A stretch of DNA of 64,000 nt from Gracilaria domingensis. Taxonomy: Eukaryota; Rhodophyta; Florideophyceae; Gracilariales; Gracilariaceae. Positions 28,856 to 38,294 of this stretch are shown here, one piece after another; within the stretch, counting starts at the first letter, position 1; each line of letters starts with the position of its first letter. Where the stretch lies: contig VCMS01000167.1 in the NCBI GenBank assembly GCA_022539475.1, positions 56,212-120,211 of the forward strand. The letters run 5' to 3'. A program made the position numbers and the translations under genes. The notes under the pieces are model-generated. The model saw nothing but the letters and a program-made list of their open reading frames with translations. It was not told the DNA's origin and did not search any database.

Positions 28856-28966
28856 TTTTTAAAAGAGTTAGTTTGAGTAATGAATCGTTGAGCAGCTTCA
28901 CTCAAGACGGATCGGGGATGATGGCAGGAGAAGCTTTGTGCAAAGGAGTGCGAAGACGATCCGTGC

Positions 28967-28974
28967 TTTTTATA
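28967..28974 (-). promoter_or_regulatory. TATA box of the carbonic anhydrase gene
   Basis: TATAAAAA on the minus strand, about 110 bp upstream of the ATG at 28855, within CGAGTATAAAAAGCAC. Position and sequence fit a core promoter. Confidence 0.6.
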
Positions 28975-31111
28975 CTCGTTTCTCTGCTACACCAAGCCCA
29001 AAAAAGGTGGACGGGATAGTCCAGGTGTAGATTACCATGATGGTGCCTGGCGTAGGGACTGACCTGCCCGAGTGATGAAGAAATCAATGAATGTCTGAGT
29101 TTCTTTGATAGCAACATCGCACTGGAATTGTGATGATCGACGGATGGATTTCGTGAATGAACTGTCAGTGGACAACAATGATCGTCGAGCGCCTTGTGGG
29201 TGCTCGCCATCGAATCAAGGGGTGGCCGTATGGTCAACGTTGGGGAAATCTTGGAAAAAAGAAGGGAATGAAGATCGCTTTTGCTCAGCGAGCAGTATTT
29301 GAAAGCTGCGCGTGAGCTGATTATTATGACAGAAAAGATGTCACATGATAGGCTTGGAGAATAAGCTTGAGGTGGTATACAGCGAGATACTCTGGATCTC
29401 AAGAGCGAAGGTCGACGGATTACTACTCCGCGTGCTACGCCACTGCTGCTTTTCAGTTTTGGGCGTGTGGAAAACGTGGATTCTACGTGGGATGCATAGA
29501 TTTCCACGTCAGCCCGCAGTACCCTTGGTAATCCATTTTGCTCACCCTTTCCAGCATAAAAAATCGCTATTTTTTAATGGTAGATCACATTGTAAATCCG
29601 CTAATCAGATTCACTGTAAGGGTCATTTCTCGCAAAATACGGTCTTGCATCACCTTCCCTGTTGAAGGTGCGTCAGCGTTTTAGGATAAGTCGATTACTC
29701 TATTCTAGGCGAAAGCAAAATGTGAAGCGCCTTTTTTCTAATGGGCACGGGCTAGCCTGAGGGTTGGAAAACATCATTCGTTCTCCATGGCGTCAAAAGT
29801 TGTTGGCAGTCATTCTATGATGCGCGGAACAGATGTAATTTTGCAGCGAAAAGCGTAAGAGTTTGAGTTTCCTTACTGCTGATAGCGTTGGGTCGCCCAA
29901 AATTGAGAGCCCTCGTGTTGGCGGTTCATAGATGCAATGCAGCAGGGGTGACGGCAGCTGGTTGTTGTGATGAGAAGTTTGACTTATCCATTTGATGATT
30001 GTGCGGCTAACATGGACCGCATTACCAAAACGAGCACTTGTCTTTTTTTCGAACTGCAATGGAACTACGTCATCTCATTTTTGCGGAGATGGAAGGAAAC
30101 GATCGCCCTGCGCAAATCACAGTTGGCTGCGTGGAAATGTTAAACGCAGCGCTGTTGGAGCCAAGAAATCGGTCATGATGTTGCAGGTAGGGAGGTGCGG
30201 GAAGTTTTGTTTTTGTCTCGTGTTTCATTACATTACGAATTTGTTTTGGTTGATAAGTTGTACTATATCGGTTCATACACGCTTGGTCGGGACAATTCGA
30301 ACAGAGGCGCTGAGAGTATGGGGCGAAGGCAGAGTTGGTTTGATCAAGGCGAAGAGGTGTTCGTGGATGGTGGATCGCCAATGAAAGACGGGCACAGCGG
30401 GTGGTAGAAGTGAATTCTGTGTCGGGCACAATGGAGCACCGCGGCCGGCGCGACGGGCAAACTGCGTGCCAGACACCTTGGCTGCGCATTGAGGTGTTTG
30501 TCAGCGGCGGAGATTGAGGCGCGCGCGAGAAGCAATGGAACGGGGCGCGCGGCAAGAAGAGGAAGGCGCGTTTGCGGCGGTTTGGGGTTGTTTGGCTGCC
30601 AGACGTGGCGCGGTGATTGGCTGCGGCGTGAATTGAAGGAAATGTTTGAAAGATTTGAAAGTTTTGGTGCGCGCCACGCGTGGCAGCGCGGCATATGTGA
30701 CGCGCGCCATGCGACGCGTGACGCGTGCCATCGCGTGCGCCAGTTGCGCGTCGTGGCGCGCGTTGTGATCTGCCGGTTTGAGATGGTGCGATGCATGTTG
30801 CGCGCGGCGGCTCGTCGCGCCGACCCCGCGTGGAAACAGAGCGGCGCCGATGCAGGCGCTCAACGGCGGGCGGCGCGCGGTCGTTCGCGACGCGCGCGGG
30901 CTGTTTGCTGCGAGGCGGCGCGTTTTGGGCGCTGTGCGCGCGGCGCGGAGAACGGGCGCAGATCGGGTGGAGGACGCACGGCGCGGCAGGATGGCGCATT
31001 TGGCGGCGCTGCGCCGGAAAGCGGGCGACTGCGCCGAAAAGTTTGCGCGCAGGGAGGCGAAGCGGCGGCGCAGAGCACGCTGGAGGGCGCGAAGCAGGCT
31101 GGGGGGCGCGG
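28975..31111. other. Intergenic region, GC content rising to the right
   Basis: About 2.1 kb with no supported gene. From about 30430 it becomes strongly GC-rich and full of GCGCGCC/ACGCGTG words, leading into the zinc-finger gene. Long open frames there on both strands are composition effects. Confidence 0.45.
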
Positions 31112-31119
31112 TATAAAAG
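31112..31119 (+). promoter_or_regulatory. TATA box of the zinc-finger gene
   Basis: TATAAAAG stands out inside very GC-rich DNA about 150 bp upstream of the ATG at 31270. The presumed 5' UTR holds an 11-bp repeat, CGACGGCGAA, around 31185-31215. Confidence 0.65.
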
Positions 31120-31269
31120 CGGCGCGGCGGCGCGACTGGCGGCGGCGGCGACGACGACGGGTCGACCAGCGCGACGGCGACGACGGCGAACGACGGCGAA
31201 CGACGGCGAACGACGGCGGGCACGACGGCGACGAGCGCGACAGAGCTGATCGGGACGCAAGATAAGTGG

Positions 31270-31555
31270 ATGGCCGGCAGCTCCAGCGGGCACAGGTGGA
31301 TGCCGTCGCTCACGCCGCCGCGCGCGCTGGCGTCGCTGCTGACGGCGGACGGCGCCAAGCGCGGCGCGGGCGGCGGCGCGCGGCGCGACAACGCGCCCGG
31401 CGACGACCTGGCGCGCGCGGCGATGCGGCTGACGGGGCGCGACGCGCGCGACGGCAGCGGCGGCGGGGCGCGCGGTGCGGCGCACGGCGCGGCGCACAGC
31501 AGCGGCGGCGGCCGCGCGGCGGGCGGCGCGGGCGCGTCGTCGGCGGCGGCGGCGG

Positions 31556-31597
<42 letters not shown>

Positions 31598-32052
31598 GGC
31601 CGGCGGCGGCGGCGGGGGGCGGGGGGCGCGGCGGGTGGCGGTGCGCGCAGTGCGGCGAGCGGTTCGACAGCCGGGCGGGGCTGGCGGCGCACGGCGGCGC
31701 GCACGGCGGCGAGAAGTACGCGTGCATCCAGTGCGGCGCCAAGTACCGCTCGACGCAGGCGCTGGGCGTGCACAACGCGCTGACGCACCGGTGCTGCGGG
31801 CGCATCAAGTGCGAGCAGTGCGGCAGCCGCTTCTCCAACGGCTCGGTGCTGAGCCGGCACGTGAAGACGGTGCACCTCAAGCAGCGGCGGTGGGAGTGCG
31901 CCGTGTGCCGCAGCCGCTTCGGGCAGAAGAGCCACCTGGAGAAGCACGTGCGCACCGTGCACCGCTCGGACGCCAAGCTGGCGTGCGCCGCGTGCGGCGC
32001 GCGCTTCAGCCGCTCGGCCGAGCTGGAGGCGCACCGCCGCGCGCAGCACTGA
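31270..32052 (+). CDS. C2H2 zinc-finger protein with poly-Ala/Gly N-terminus
   Basis: 260 aa. Residues 1-120 are low-complexity: Gly/Ala-rich, with two alanine runs broken by Gly-Pro, encoded by GCG repeats. Then come about five C2H2 fingers: CAQCGERFDSRAGLAAHGGAH, CIQCGAKYRSTQALGVHNALTH, CEQCGSRFSNGSVLSRHVKTVH, CAVCRSRFGQKSHLEKHVRTVH and CAACGARFSRSAELEAHRRAQH. Most linkers are 5-7 residues and some are not the TGEKP type, so DNA binding is likely and RNA binding possible. Probably nuclear, perhaps a transcription factor. GC-rich codon use matches the Tudor gene next door. It ends 26 bp before the 3' end of the tRNA gene on the other strand. Confidence 0.85.
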
Positions 32053-32077
32053 GCGGCGGCGCCAAAAAGAGCGGCGT

Positions 32078-32170
32078 CTTCCCGTGCGGGGCTTGAACCC
32101 GCGGTCTTCCCGGTGAAAGCGGGACATCCTGGGTGCGGCGCGCCGCGCCAAACCACTAGACCAACGGGAA
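32078..32170 (-). tRNA. trnE-UUC: tRNA-Glu (anticodon UUC) with D-loop intron
   Basis: On the minus strand the acceptor TTCCCGT (32170-32164) pairs perfectly with ACGGGAA (32085-32079), discriminator G at 32078. The D stem GTCT/GGAT follows. The anticodon stem TCCCG/CGGGA encloses loop CTTTCAC, so the anticodon is TTC (32117-32115). T arm GCGGG-TTCAAGC-CCCGC is perfect. The D loop AGTGGTT...A is split by 20 extra bases (32150-32131, TGGCGCGGCGCGCCGCACCC) that are self-complementary. Without them the D loop has a normal 8 nt and the whole cloverleaf is canonical. No intron sits at position 37/38. Ectopic D-arm tRNA introns are known from red algae, notably Cyanidioschyzon. Confidence 0.93.
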
Positions 32171-32321
32171 CGCGCTGCTGCTGCTGCCGCTGCTGCTGCC
32201 GCCGGCGCGCGCGCCGCGCCCCTTTAGCCCAGTAAACCCGCGGCCCCCGCCCGCGCGCGCCTTTTCAGCCACGCGCCCATTCGCCGCCCCGCGCCCCTTC
32301 CTCTCCCCGCCCACACCCAAA

Positions 32322-32407
32322 CACCCCCCCCCCCCCCCCCCCCTCTTCATCCCCCTCTCCCCCCTCCCCGTCCTTCCCTCCCCCTCCCATCCCCTTCCCC
32401 CCCCCCC
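32322..32407. repeat. Poly-C and C-rich tract before the Tudor gene
   Basis: About 20 consecutive C at 32322-32342, then C/T-rich sequence and another C run up to the ATG at 32408. It lies in the presumed 5' UTR or core promoter. Length is likely to be misread in sequencing. Confidence 0.7.
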
Positions 32408-33195
32408 ATGGACGACCGCCACGCCGCGCCGCCGCCCGTCGGCACGCGCCTGCAGATCTACTGGCCGCTCGACAAGAAGTACTACTCCGGCCGCGTCGAG
32501 GAGCGCCTGCCCGACGGCTCCGTGCGCGTCGCGTACGACGACGGCGACGTCGAGCTGCTGCACCTGTCGCGCGAGCGCTGGCGCACCAACGCCCCGCCGC
32601 CCAAGCGCCGCCAGCTCTCGCCCGCCTCCGCCGCGCGCCGCCGCAAGTCCGCCCGCGCCTCCTCCTCCGCCCCGCCCTCCGCCTCCGTCTCCCCGCCGCC
32701 GCTGCCCGACCGCCTCCACCACGCCCCCGTCCCCGTCCCCGTCCCCCTCCCGGTCCCCCTCCCGGCTCCCGCCGCCGCCGATCCCGCCCCCGCGCCGCCC
32801 CGCACGGCCCAGTCCCCCGCCGCTGCCGCCGTTCCCACTGCTGCCGCCGTTCCCACTGCTGCCGCCGTTCCCATTGCTCCCGCCGCTCCCGCCGCTCCCG
32901 TCGCTCCCGCCGCTCCCGCGCCTCCCGCGCCTCCCGCGCCTCGCGCCGCTCCCGCCGCCGCTGCGGCCGCCGCCCCCACCGCCGCCCCCACCGCCGCCGC
33001 CGCCGCCGCTGCCAAGCCCGCGCCGCCGCGCAGGCCGCCCGCCGCGAAGCGCAAGTCCGCCGCGCGCAAGAGCGTGCCGCCGCCCGCGTCGCGCCGCGCG
33101 CGCCCCGAGCCCGACCGCCCCACCCCCGCGCCGCCGCCGCTGCCCGCGCCCGCCGCCCCCCCGCCGCGCCCTCCGCCGCCGCCGCCGCCGCCGCC
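32408..33195 (+). CDS. Tudor-domain protein, N-terminal part
   Basis: MDDRHAAPPPVGTRLQIYWP opens a Tudor-like domain (residues about 11-60): G-x-R-L-x-I-x-W-P-x-D, YYSGRVEER, GSVRVAYDDGDVELLHL, ERWRT. Such domains bind methylated Lys or Arg, often on histones, so a chromatin reader is a reasonable inference. After residue 60 the sequence is low-complexity Pro/Ala/Lys/Arg, with basic clusters (PPKRRQLS, AKRKSAARKS). In this frame it stays open to 34114 but turns into poly-Pro/Arg of shadow type. The real protein probably continues in the next frame from about 33150-33195, in a run of seven C and CCG repeats. The end given marks that switch, not a stop codon. Confidence 0.75.
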
Positions 33196-35553
33196 ATGCG
33201 CAAGCGCCGCATCGCGCCGCCCGACCGCCCCGCCAAGCTGCCGCGCGTCGACGCGCCGGCCGCGCCGGCCGCGCCGGCCGCGCCGCCGCCCGCCGTGCGT
33301 CCGCCCGCCGCGCGCCGCAAGCGCTCGCCCGCCAAGAAGAAGCCCGCCGCCGCCGCCGCGCATCCCGTCGCCGCGAAGCCCGCGCCGCTGCGCGCCGACA
33401 AGCGCGCGCTCGCGCCCGCGGACGCGCGCAGCAAGCGCTCCGTGCTGCTGCTGCACGCCGCCGCGCCCGCCGCCGCGAACGGCGCGAACGGCGCCGCCGC
33501 CGCCGCGCGCGACGCCAACCGCGCGCACGGCGCTGCGCCCGCGCACGCGCCCGCGCCTCTGGACGCGCGGGGCAAGGGCGCTGCGTTGGACAAGTCCGCG
33601 CTCGCTGCGGCGAACGCGCGTCGGAGAAGCTTGCAGCCGGACAGGCCGCTTCCCGCCGCCTCCAACGCCCGCCGGAGAAGCTCGCTGCCGGACGAGCCTA
33701 TCGCCGCTGCCGCTGCGGACGCCAGAAGAAAAGCTGCACTCAAGGGTAAGCCCGTCGCGCCGTCATCCGATATGCGAAAGAGTACTTTGTCCCATCCCGA
33801 AAGGCCGAAGCCGACCGCCGCCGGCACAGACGCTCGGAAGAGCAGCTCGCAACCTGCCACGCCTGCTCCACCGCCAGCATCCGAGGTTAGGAGGAAGAGC
33901 TTGCCGCCCGAGAAGCCCCCGCCGGCGCCTGCGTCCGATATGCGCAGGAAAAGCTTGCCCGCCGATAAGCCCAAGCCCAAGCCCAAGCCCAAGCCCAAGC
34001 CCACGGGCTTTCAACTCTCGATTCGCGGCAGCCAAAGCGTTGAGAAGCGTAAAAGCGCCGCCCAGAAACCGCGAACGTTCAATCCCATTCCACGCTCCAC
34101 GGCTCTACCGCTGAATGCCGCTTCACGTTCTTCCGCACATGAAGGTAGCACCACCGCCGCGCCGTCGCCACCGAGCCAACCCGCCGCCGCCCCCGTGAAC
34201 GCTGCTGTCAGTGCCGCTGCCGCCAAGTCGACCGCACTTCACCCGCATCGCTCGTTTACTCGCCTTGTCAACTCCTCATCCGCCGTCAACTCCGCGGCGG
34301 CCACTCTGTCGGGAATGCAAAAGAGTACATTAAAGAAGAAGCCATTGCCGTCTTCCTATGCTCGGAACGGCACTGGCGTCACCGCAAGTCGTACTCTGCT
34401 GCCAAGAGGCGTAATTCCGCCTCCCGCCGCGCCAATCAGCGCTGATACACCGATGAATCAGGTGCCGCCACCGCCGCCTCCAACAGCGTCGAGCGCTGGA
34501 CCCGTGAATACAGGACGACAGTCTGGCATGACTCAGCACCTGAATGGAAACAACATCGTCACCGCTCACATCCCCCCTTCCACCACCACCATGCAGCCTC
34601 ATCCCCCTCCCCCTGCTTCCTCTCGGCACCCGCACCATGTGCATCACAAATCTCTTCCCGTCTCCCGGGCTCATCCAGGCACAAGAGATCCTCCCCAACT
34701 ACCTTTTGTGCCACAGCAGGCAACAGTCAACCCAGCCCTTCCGCAACACAGGCCTCCAATTCATCCCAATCTTGCGAATGGTACGCCTCCAGCTGCTTCC
34801 GTACCATATCCATCTGATTCCCAGCAGCTGAGGAGGCGTCATACTGTTCCCATAGCACCTGCGGGTGCATGGCCAATGCCTCAGGTTTTCAACCCCTCAA
34901 TGGTGCCCAAGAGCACGGCAGTGCCACCTCCTGCCATGTCTGCGGCTCCGCCGGTAGTGCAGACTAACGCAGAGGGCAGTATGCAGATGGACAACACTAG
35001 GAACGCTGCTGGAAAACCACCCCCTCCCCCGCGAATTGATACTAGATTCAACGGCCTAGCCGCTGCTAGGGAGGCAGTTACGCTGCAACCTGTTCCACAG
35101 CATTCAGCCCCGCGTAGCGCACCACCTGTCCAGTCAATCCCCTTTGTCCGCACGTCTCGCACCAATGAAGCGATTGTACGAATGGTGACCGACAAGTGCG
35201 ACTCACTTTTTCGTGAGTTTTCTGATCAACTTAGGCTACAAAGTGAGGCTACTCGCTCTGAAATTGACCATTTGAAGAGCTTGATCGTTACTCTTAATGG
35301 TAGAGTTGCTGCTGCTGAACAGGGTCTAGAACATATTTCAAAGCGTACTGATGATATGATTGATCAGATTATGGATCGCACAGATCCTCAAATAAGGCGA
35401 ATGGTGGCCACGGCGTGCACAACTTTGCGTCGAGAGTTTGAAATGGCGACAAACAATTCCTTGAAGGAAGTTGAAACACTTGCTATACAAAGCATTCAAA
35501 GAGGGCTGGGAGAACTAAGGTCGACATTTAAGGCGTTAGGTCCCCATAGATAA
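33196..35553 (+). CDS. Continuation of the Tudor protein: basic linker and C-terminal coiled coil
   Basis: This frame is also open just upstream (AAPSAAAAAAAMRKRR), so it probably continues the Tudor frame after a 1-nt shift in a C run rather than starting at its own Met. It has 785 aa. Repeated Ser-Leu-Pro-x-(D/E)-(K/R)-P phrases (RRSLQPDRPLP, RRSSLPDEP, RKSLPPEKP, RKSLPADKP) form a degenerate tandem pattern, and K-P runs near residue 260. A long Pro/Ser/Gln-rich middle follows. The last about 135 residues (TNEAIVRMVTDKCDSLFREF... LRSTFKALG) form a strong heptad-type coiled coil. Overall a nuclear scaffold or chromatin-reader protein is likely. Composition shifts from very GC-rich at the 5' end to balanced at the 3' end. 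Confidence 0.72.
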   Translation: MRKRRIAPPDRPAKLPRVDAPAAPAAPAAPPPAVRPPAARRKRSPAKKKPAAAAAHPVAAKPAPLRADKRALAPADARSKRSVLLLHAAAPAAANGANGAAAAARDANRAHGAAPAHAPAPLDARGKGAALDKSALAAANARRRSLQPDRPLPAASNARRRSSLPDEPIAAAAADARRKAALKGKPVAPSSDMRKSTLSHPERPKPTAAGTDARKSSSQPATPAPPPASEVRRKSLPPEKPPPAPASDMRRKSLPADKPKPKPKPKPKPTGFQLSIRGSQSVEKRKSAAQKPRTFNPIPRSTALPLNAASRSSAHEGSTTAAPSPPSQPAAAPVNAAVSAAAAKSTALHPHRSFTRLVNSSSAVNSAAATLSGMQKSTLKKKPLPSSYARNGTGVTASRTLLPRGVIPPPAAPISADTPMNQVPPPPPPTASSAGPVNTGRQSGMTQHLNGNNIVTAHIPPSTTTMQPHPPPPASSRHPHHVHHKSLPVSRAHPGTRDPPQLPFVPQQATVNPALPQHRPPIHPNLANGTPPAASVPYPSDSQQLRRRHTVPIAPAGAWPMPQVFNPSMVPKSTAVPPPAMSAAPPVVQTNAEGSMQMDNTRNAAGKPPPPPRIDTRFNGLAAAREAVTLQPVPQHSAPRSAPPVQSIPFVRTSRTNEAIVRMVTDKCDSLFREFSDQLRLQSEATRSEIDHLKSLIVTLNGRVAAAEQGLEHISKRTDDMIDQIMDRTDPQIRRMVATACTTLRREFEMATNNSLKEVETLAIQSIQRGLGELRSTFKALGPHR

Positions 35554-35665
35554 AAGCACTGTCTACAGCATGTGATCAAATTCTTTGCGGGATAGATTGC
35601 CGAATCATCGGGGTGAGATTCCCAGGGGGGGAATCCTTTGGTGGCTACTTGTCGTAGGCTTGCGG

Positions 35666-35714
35666 GAGCGGCCGCGCCAGGACTCGAACGATCTGCAGCT
35701 CGCTGAAACTACAC
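35666..35714 (-). repeat. Truncated copy of the tRNA-derived SINE-like sequence
   Basis: GAGCGGCCGCGCCAGGACTC... matches 24671-24693, then jumps directly to GATCTGCAGCTCGCTGA..., which matches 24809 onward. About 114 nt between them, including the A box, are missing. Confidence 0.7.
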
Positions 35715-37032
35715 GACTGGACCGGACTAACTGAGCTTGGCTTGCATGTATATACGGCACTCTGTATTAAAAGCCGTCCATCAACACTGTCCTCAAACAC
35801 ATGGCACAAAGAGTATTCGGTCAACTGAAAACCTCTTCTGCGTCTGATCAGAATCTGGTCACACCAGCGTGGATGTATTGAATGAATTTTTTCGATGAGA
35901 ATCGTAAAGCCGCTCTAATTTGAAGGAGAGATATCACTGACATGCTGATGTACCTACCGTCGTACTTAGAAGAGTTACAATATAATTGACAACAACCATA
36001 ACTGGTTTGTTGTTCAACGAATGCACCTAACTGATCTCGGAGTTTCGCCACAGAAAAAGTCATGGGGCACTTTGCTGCCGGATCAGCATTCTGGGCTAGA
36101 GTTGGCACACAGCCTCGACGGCCTTCTTCTGGTTGTTTATTTTGATATGCAAAACTTTCTTAAACCACGTTTCTCTCTTGAGATTTGCAAAACGCGCTTC
36201 GATTGGCCAATACGACTCAAAAACGAATCGAAGACCGAGTTTGGTTGCGTGCTGCCCTGCAAATTGTAAAATAATGCGCACGTAGGGCACCCTGCTACAT
36301 GATGCAGGAGCCTTGAGCGTGTCACAAAAGGATACGACGCTGTTTGAATCTGTAGGCACTCACGTTAGCATCACAATAAGAGCGAGCCCGCAAACCCTCG
36401 TCTAGAATTCAGTCACAGCGGAAGCCTGCCGCCACTGGAGTGGCCAAGGCCCAGTGGTGTCAGTATCCCGCAGCCCAGCTGCTACTTGTTGCGATCTGTC
36501 CAAGATCCGCTCTGATCCCGGAGTGGGACTAGGCAGAGTCAACAGAGTCCGGTTTCGCGGCCCGCGGGTGGTTTAGTCGGACGGACGAAGCTGAGACACA
36601 CAGTGGCGGCCCGCCGTTGGGCTGCATGTGCACCGCAACTTACGGCTCCGGCGTGGAGCTGCGTCGCGCTTGCGGACTTACGGCCCTGCGAAGGGCTGCG
36701 TCGCGCTCGGTCAAAGACCGTCGTAAAGCTGTAGTCTACAGTGTAGATAGATTGATACGATAGAATAGTTCCCACTGGACTAAACAAGAGGTAATGTACG
36801 CGTGGTCTAAGTACTGCTGCGCCGGCGGCGGCGAGCGCGACCGTCGTCAACGGCGCATCCAGCGCTTCAGCCGCCGTCGTCGAACACGTCAGCTTGCGGA
36901 GGGTCCCCTACAACTTGCTCCCTTGACACTACTACACAGGCAAAATGGCCATTCGCATCATATGCGAAGCCAATTTACCAAAACTTGTTAATCCACTAGC
37001 ATCTCTGCTTTTTCGGCTTAAAAATGTAGGTT
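35715..37032. other. Intergenic region with a GC-rich island
   Basis: No gene recognised. 36420-36900 is GC-richer with repeated CTTACGG, GCTGCGTCGCGCT phrases (36640-36710) and could be an LTR or promoter remnant, but no matching partner was found in the window. Confidence 0.4.
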
Positions 37033-37097
37033 AGCTTTTAAACGGAAAAACTTCCAACATTTTTTAAAATGTTGGAAGTTTTTCCGTTTATAAAAGC
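37033..37097. repeat. Foldback, about 25-bp perfect arms
   Basis: TAAACGGAAAAACTTCCAAC at 37039 is mirrored by GTTGGAAGTTTTTCCGTTTA ending at 37090 with only two unpaired T in the centre. Pairing extends outward (AGCTTTTA / TAAAAGC) with a 2-nt gap. Confidence 0.9.
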
Positions 37098-37313
37098 ATA
37101 AGCAGAAAAGGGCAGTACAATAGTGAAAATTATTCCTCGTACGAGATTGAAAAAACTTCACCGTACTATTGCTTACACCAAAGTGCGGTTGCATGTAATA
37201 GGTTTGAATACAAATATTATTTGAACAAGATAAACTTTTAAATTTTTACTGTTTCTACTTTTTAAATTTTTGTCTGTATTTGTGTAACTATTAAATTACT
37301 TGACATTTTAGGC

Positions 37314-37373
37314 GTCACACTGCAAAAGTTTCTTTTAGCACATGTGCTAAAAAAGAAACTTCTGCAGTGTGAC
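37314..37373. repeat. Foldback, about 28-bp arms
   Basis: GTCACACTGCAAAAGTTTCT at the left is mirrored by AGAAACTTCTGCAGTGTGAC at the right around the palindrome AGCACATGTGCT. One mismatch per arm. It lies 220 bp from the previous foldback and is unrelated in sequence. Confidence 0.9.
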
Positions 37374-38294
37374 TGACACCGAAAATGTTTCTTTCACACT
37401 TGAAATTGAAAGGAAGGCGTTGCTTCACCAGAAGTGGAAAGTGCGGCAGTCCGGATTCGCCGCTGCGGTCATGAGCGAACAAACAGTCTCGGGGTGGAAC
37501 AGAAGGCGTAACGAGCGGACGCAGAAGAAGGACAAGAGTGTGGTAAGAGTAGAAACACAATGAAACTTAAGACCTAGTAAACAATTACCTCCTATTCTCA
37601 AAGTTAGGTTGCAAGTGTAGAATAAAACTACACCTGTTTAGTAAGACAGTGCTAACGACGAAGGGCTGTGCAGCGCGCGAAGTCCGATCCAGTGCTCACA
37701 CACTAGATCTATTATTGTTCGCTAGCTAGCCGAGCTTTCGCTCAAGATCATTTATGTTTGGAGAGGTGTGTGACGGGATCCGACCAGGGTCTCTGTCCTA
37801 CATATAAACACAATTCATCGCACACAGCACTCTCGACCACAAAGTTCTACTTCGAAAACTTGTCTCAATTGTATCTCAGGTTCTTCTTCTTCTTCTTCTC
37901 GCAGTAAAGCTGAGTTTGGAATAACCCATGTTAAAGCATTATTCTTAATTGTCAGCACACCGTTTTACTTTGTAACTATAGAATCCTCCCTCGATCACTC
38001 TCTACCTTGTAAACAACAAGAAGTGCTTTCAAATTTGATAAAGAGCCATACCGAAGAAGTATTTGGAAGACATCGCCTACTTTCTCCTCTTCCTGTGTTC
38101 AAAATCCCTCTCAGACTCTTTCCTTCGTGTTTCCTCCCGCCTGCGTGCTTCCTCTCGTACGCGCGCTTCCTCCTCTGCACGGGCTTCTGCCTCTATGCTG
38201 ACTTGCAGCCGCTCCTGGAATACTGCGCAGGTCAACTTGTGTTCCTGCAAATCAGCGTCCTTCAGAAAACGATGACCACAACAACCCGGGCATA
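37374..38294. other. Intergenic region
   Basis: About 920 bp with no supported gene. A TCTTCTTCTTCTTC microsatellite is at about 37883-37897. A short plus-strand frame at 37369-37560 has no family support. Confidence 0.4.

Noticed and set aside
30070-32151. 693-aa and 551-aa minus-strand frames
   Set aside because: They run through the zinc-finger gene, its promoter and the tRNA on the opposite strand, with no domain; open only because of high GC.
32265-34004. 579-aa minus-strand Ser/Ala/Arg-rich frame
   Set aside because: Shadow of the Tudor gene; long Gly-Leu and Arg-Glu repeats mirror the coding repeats.
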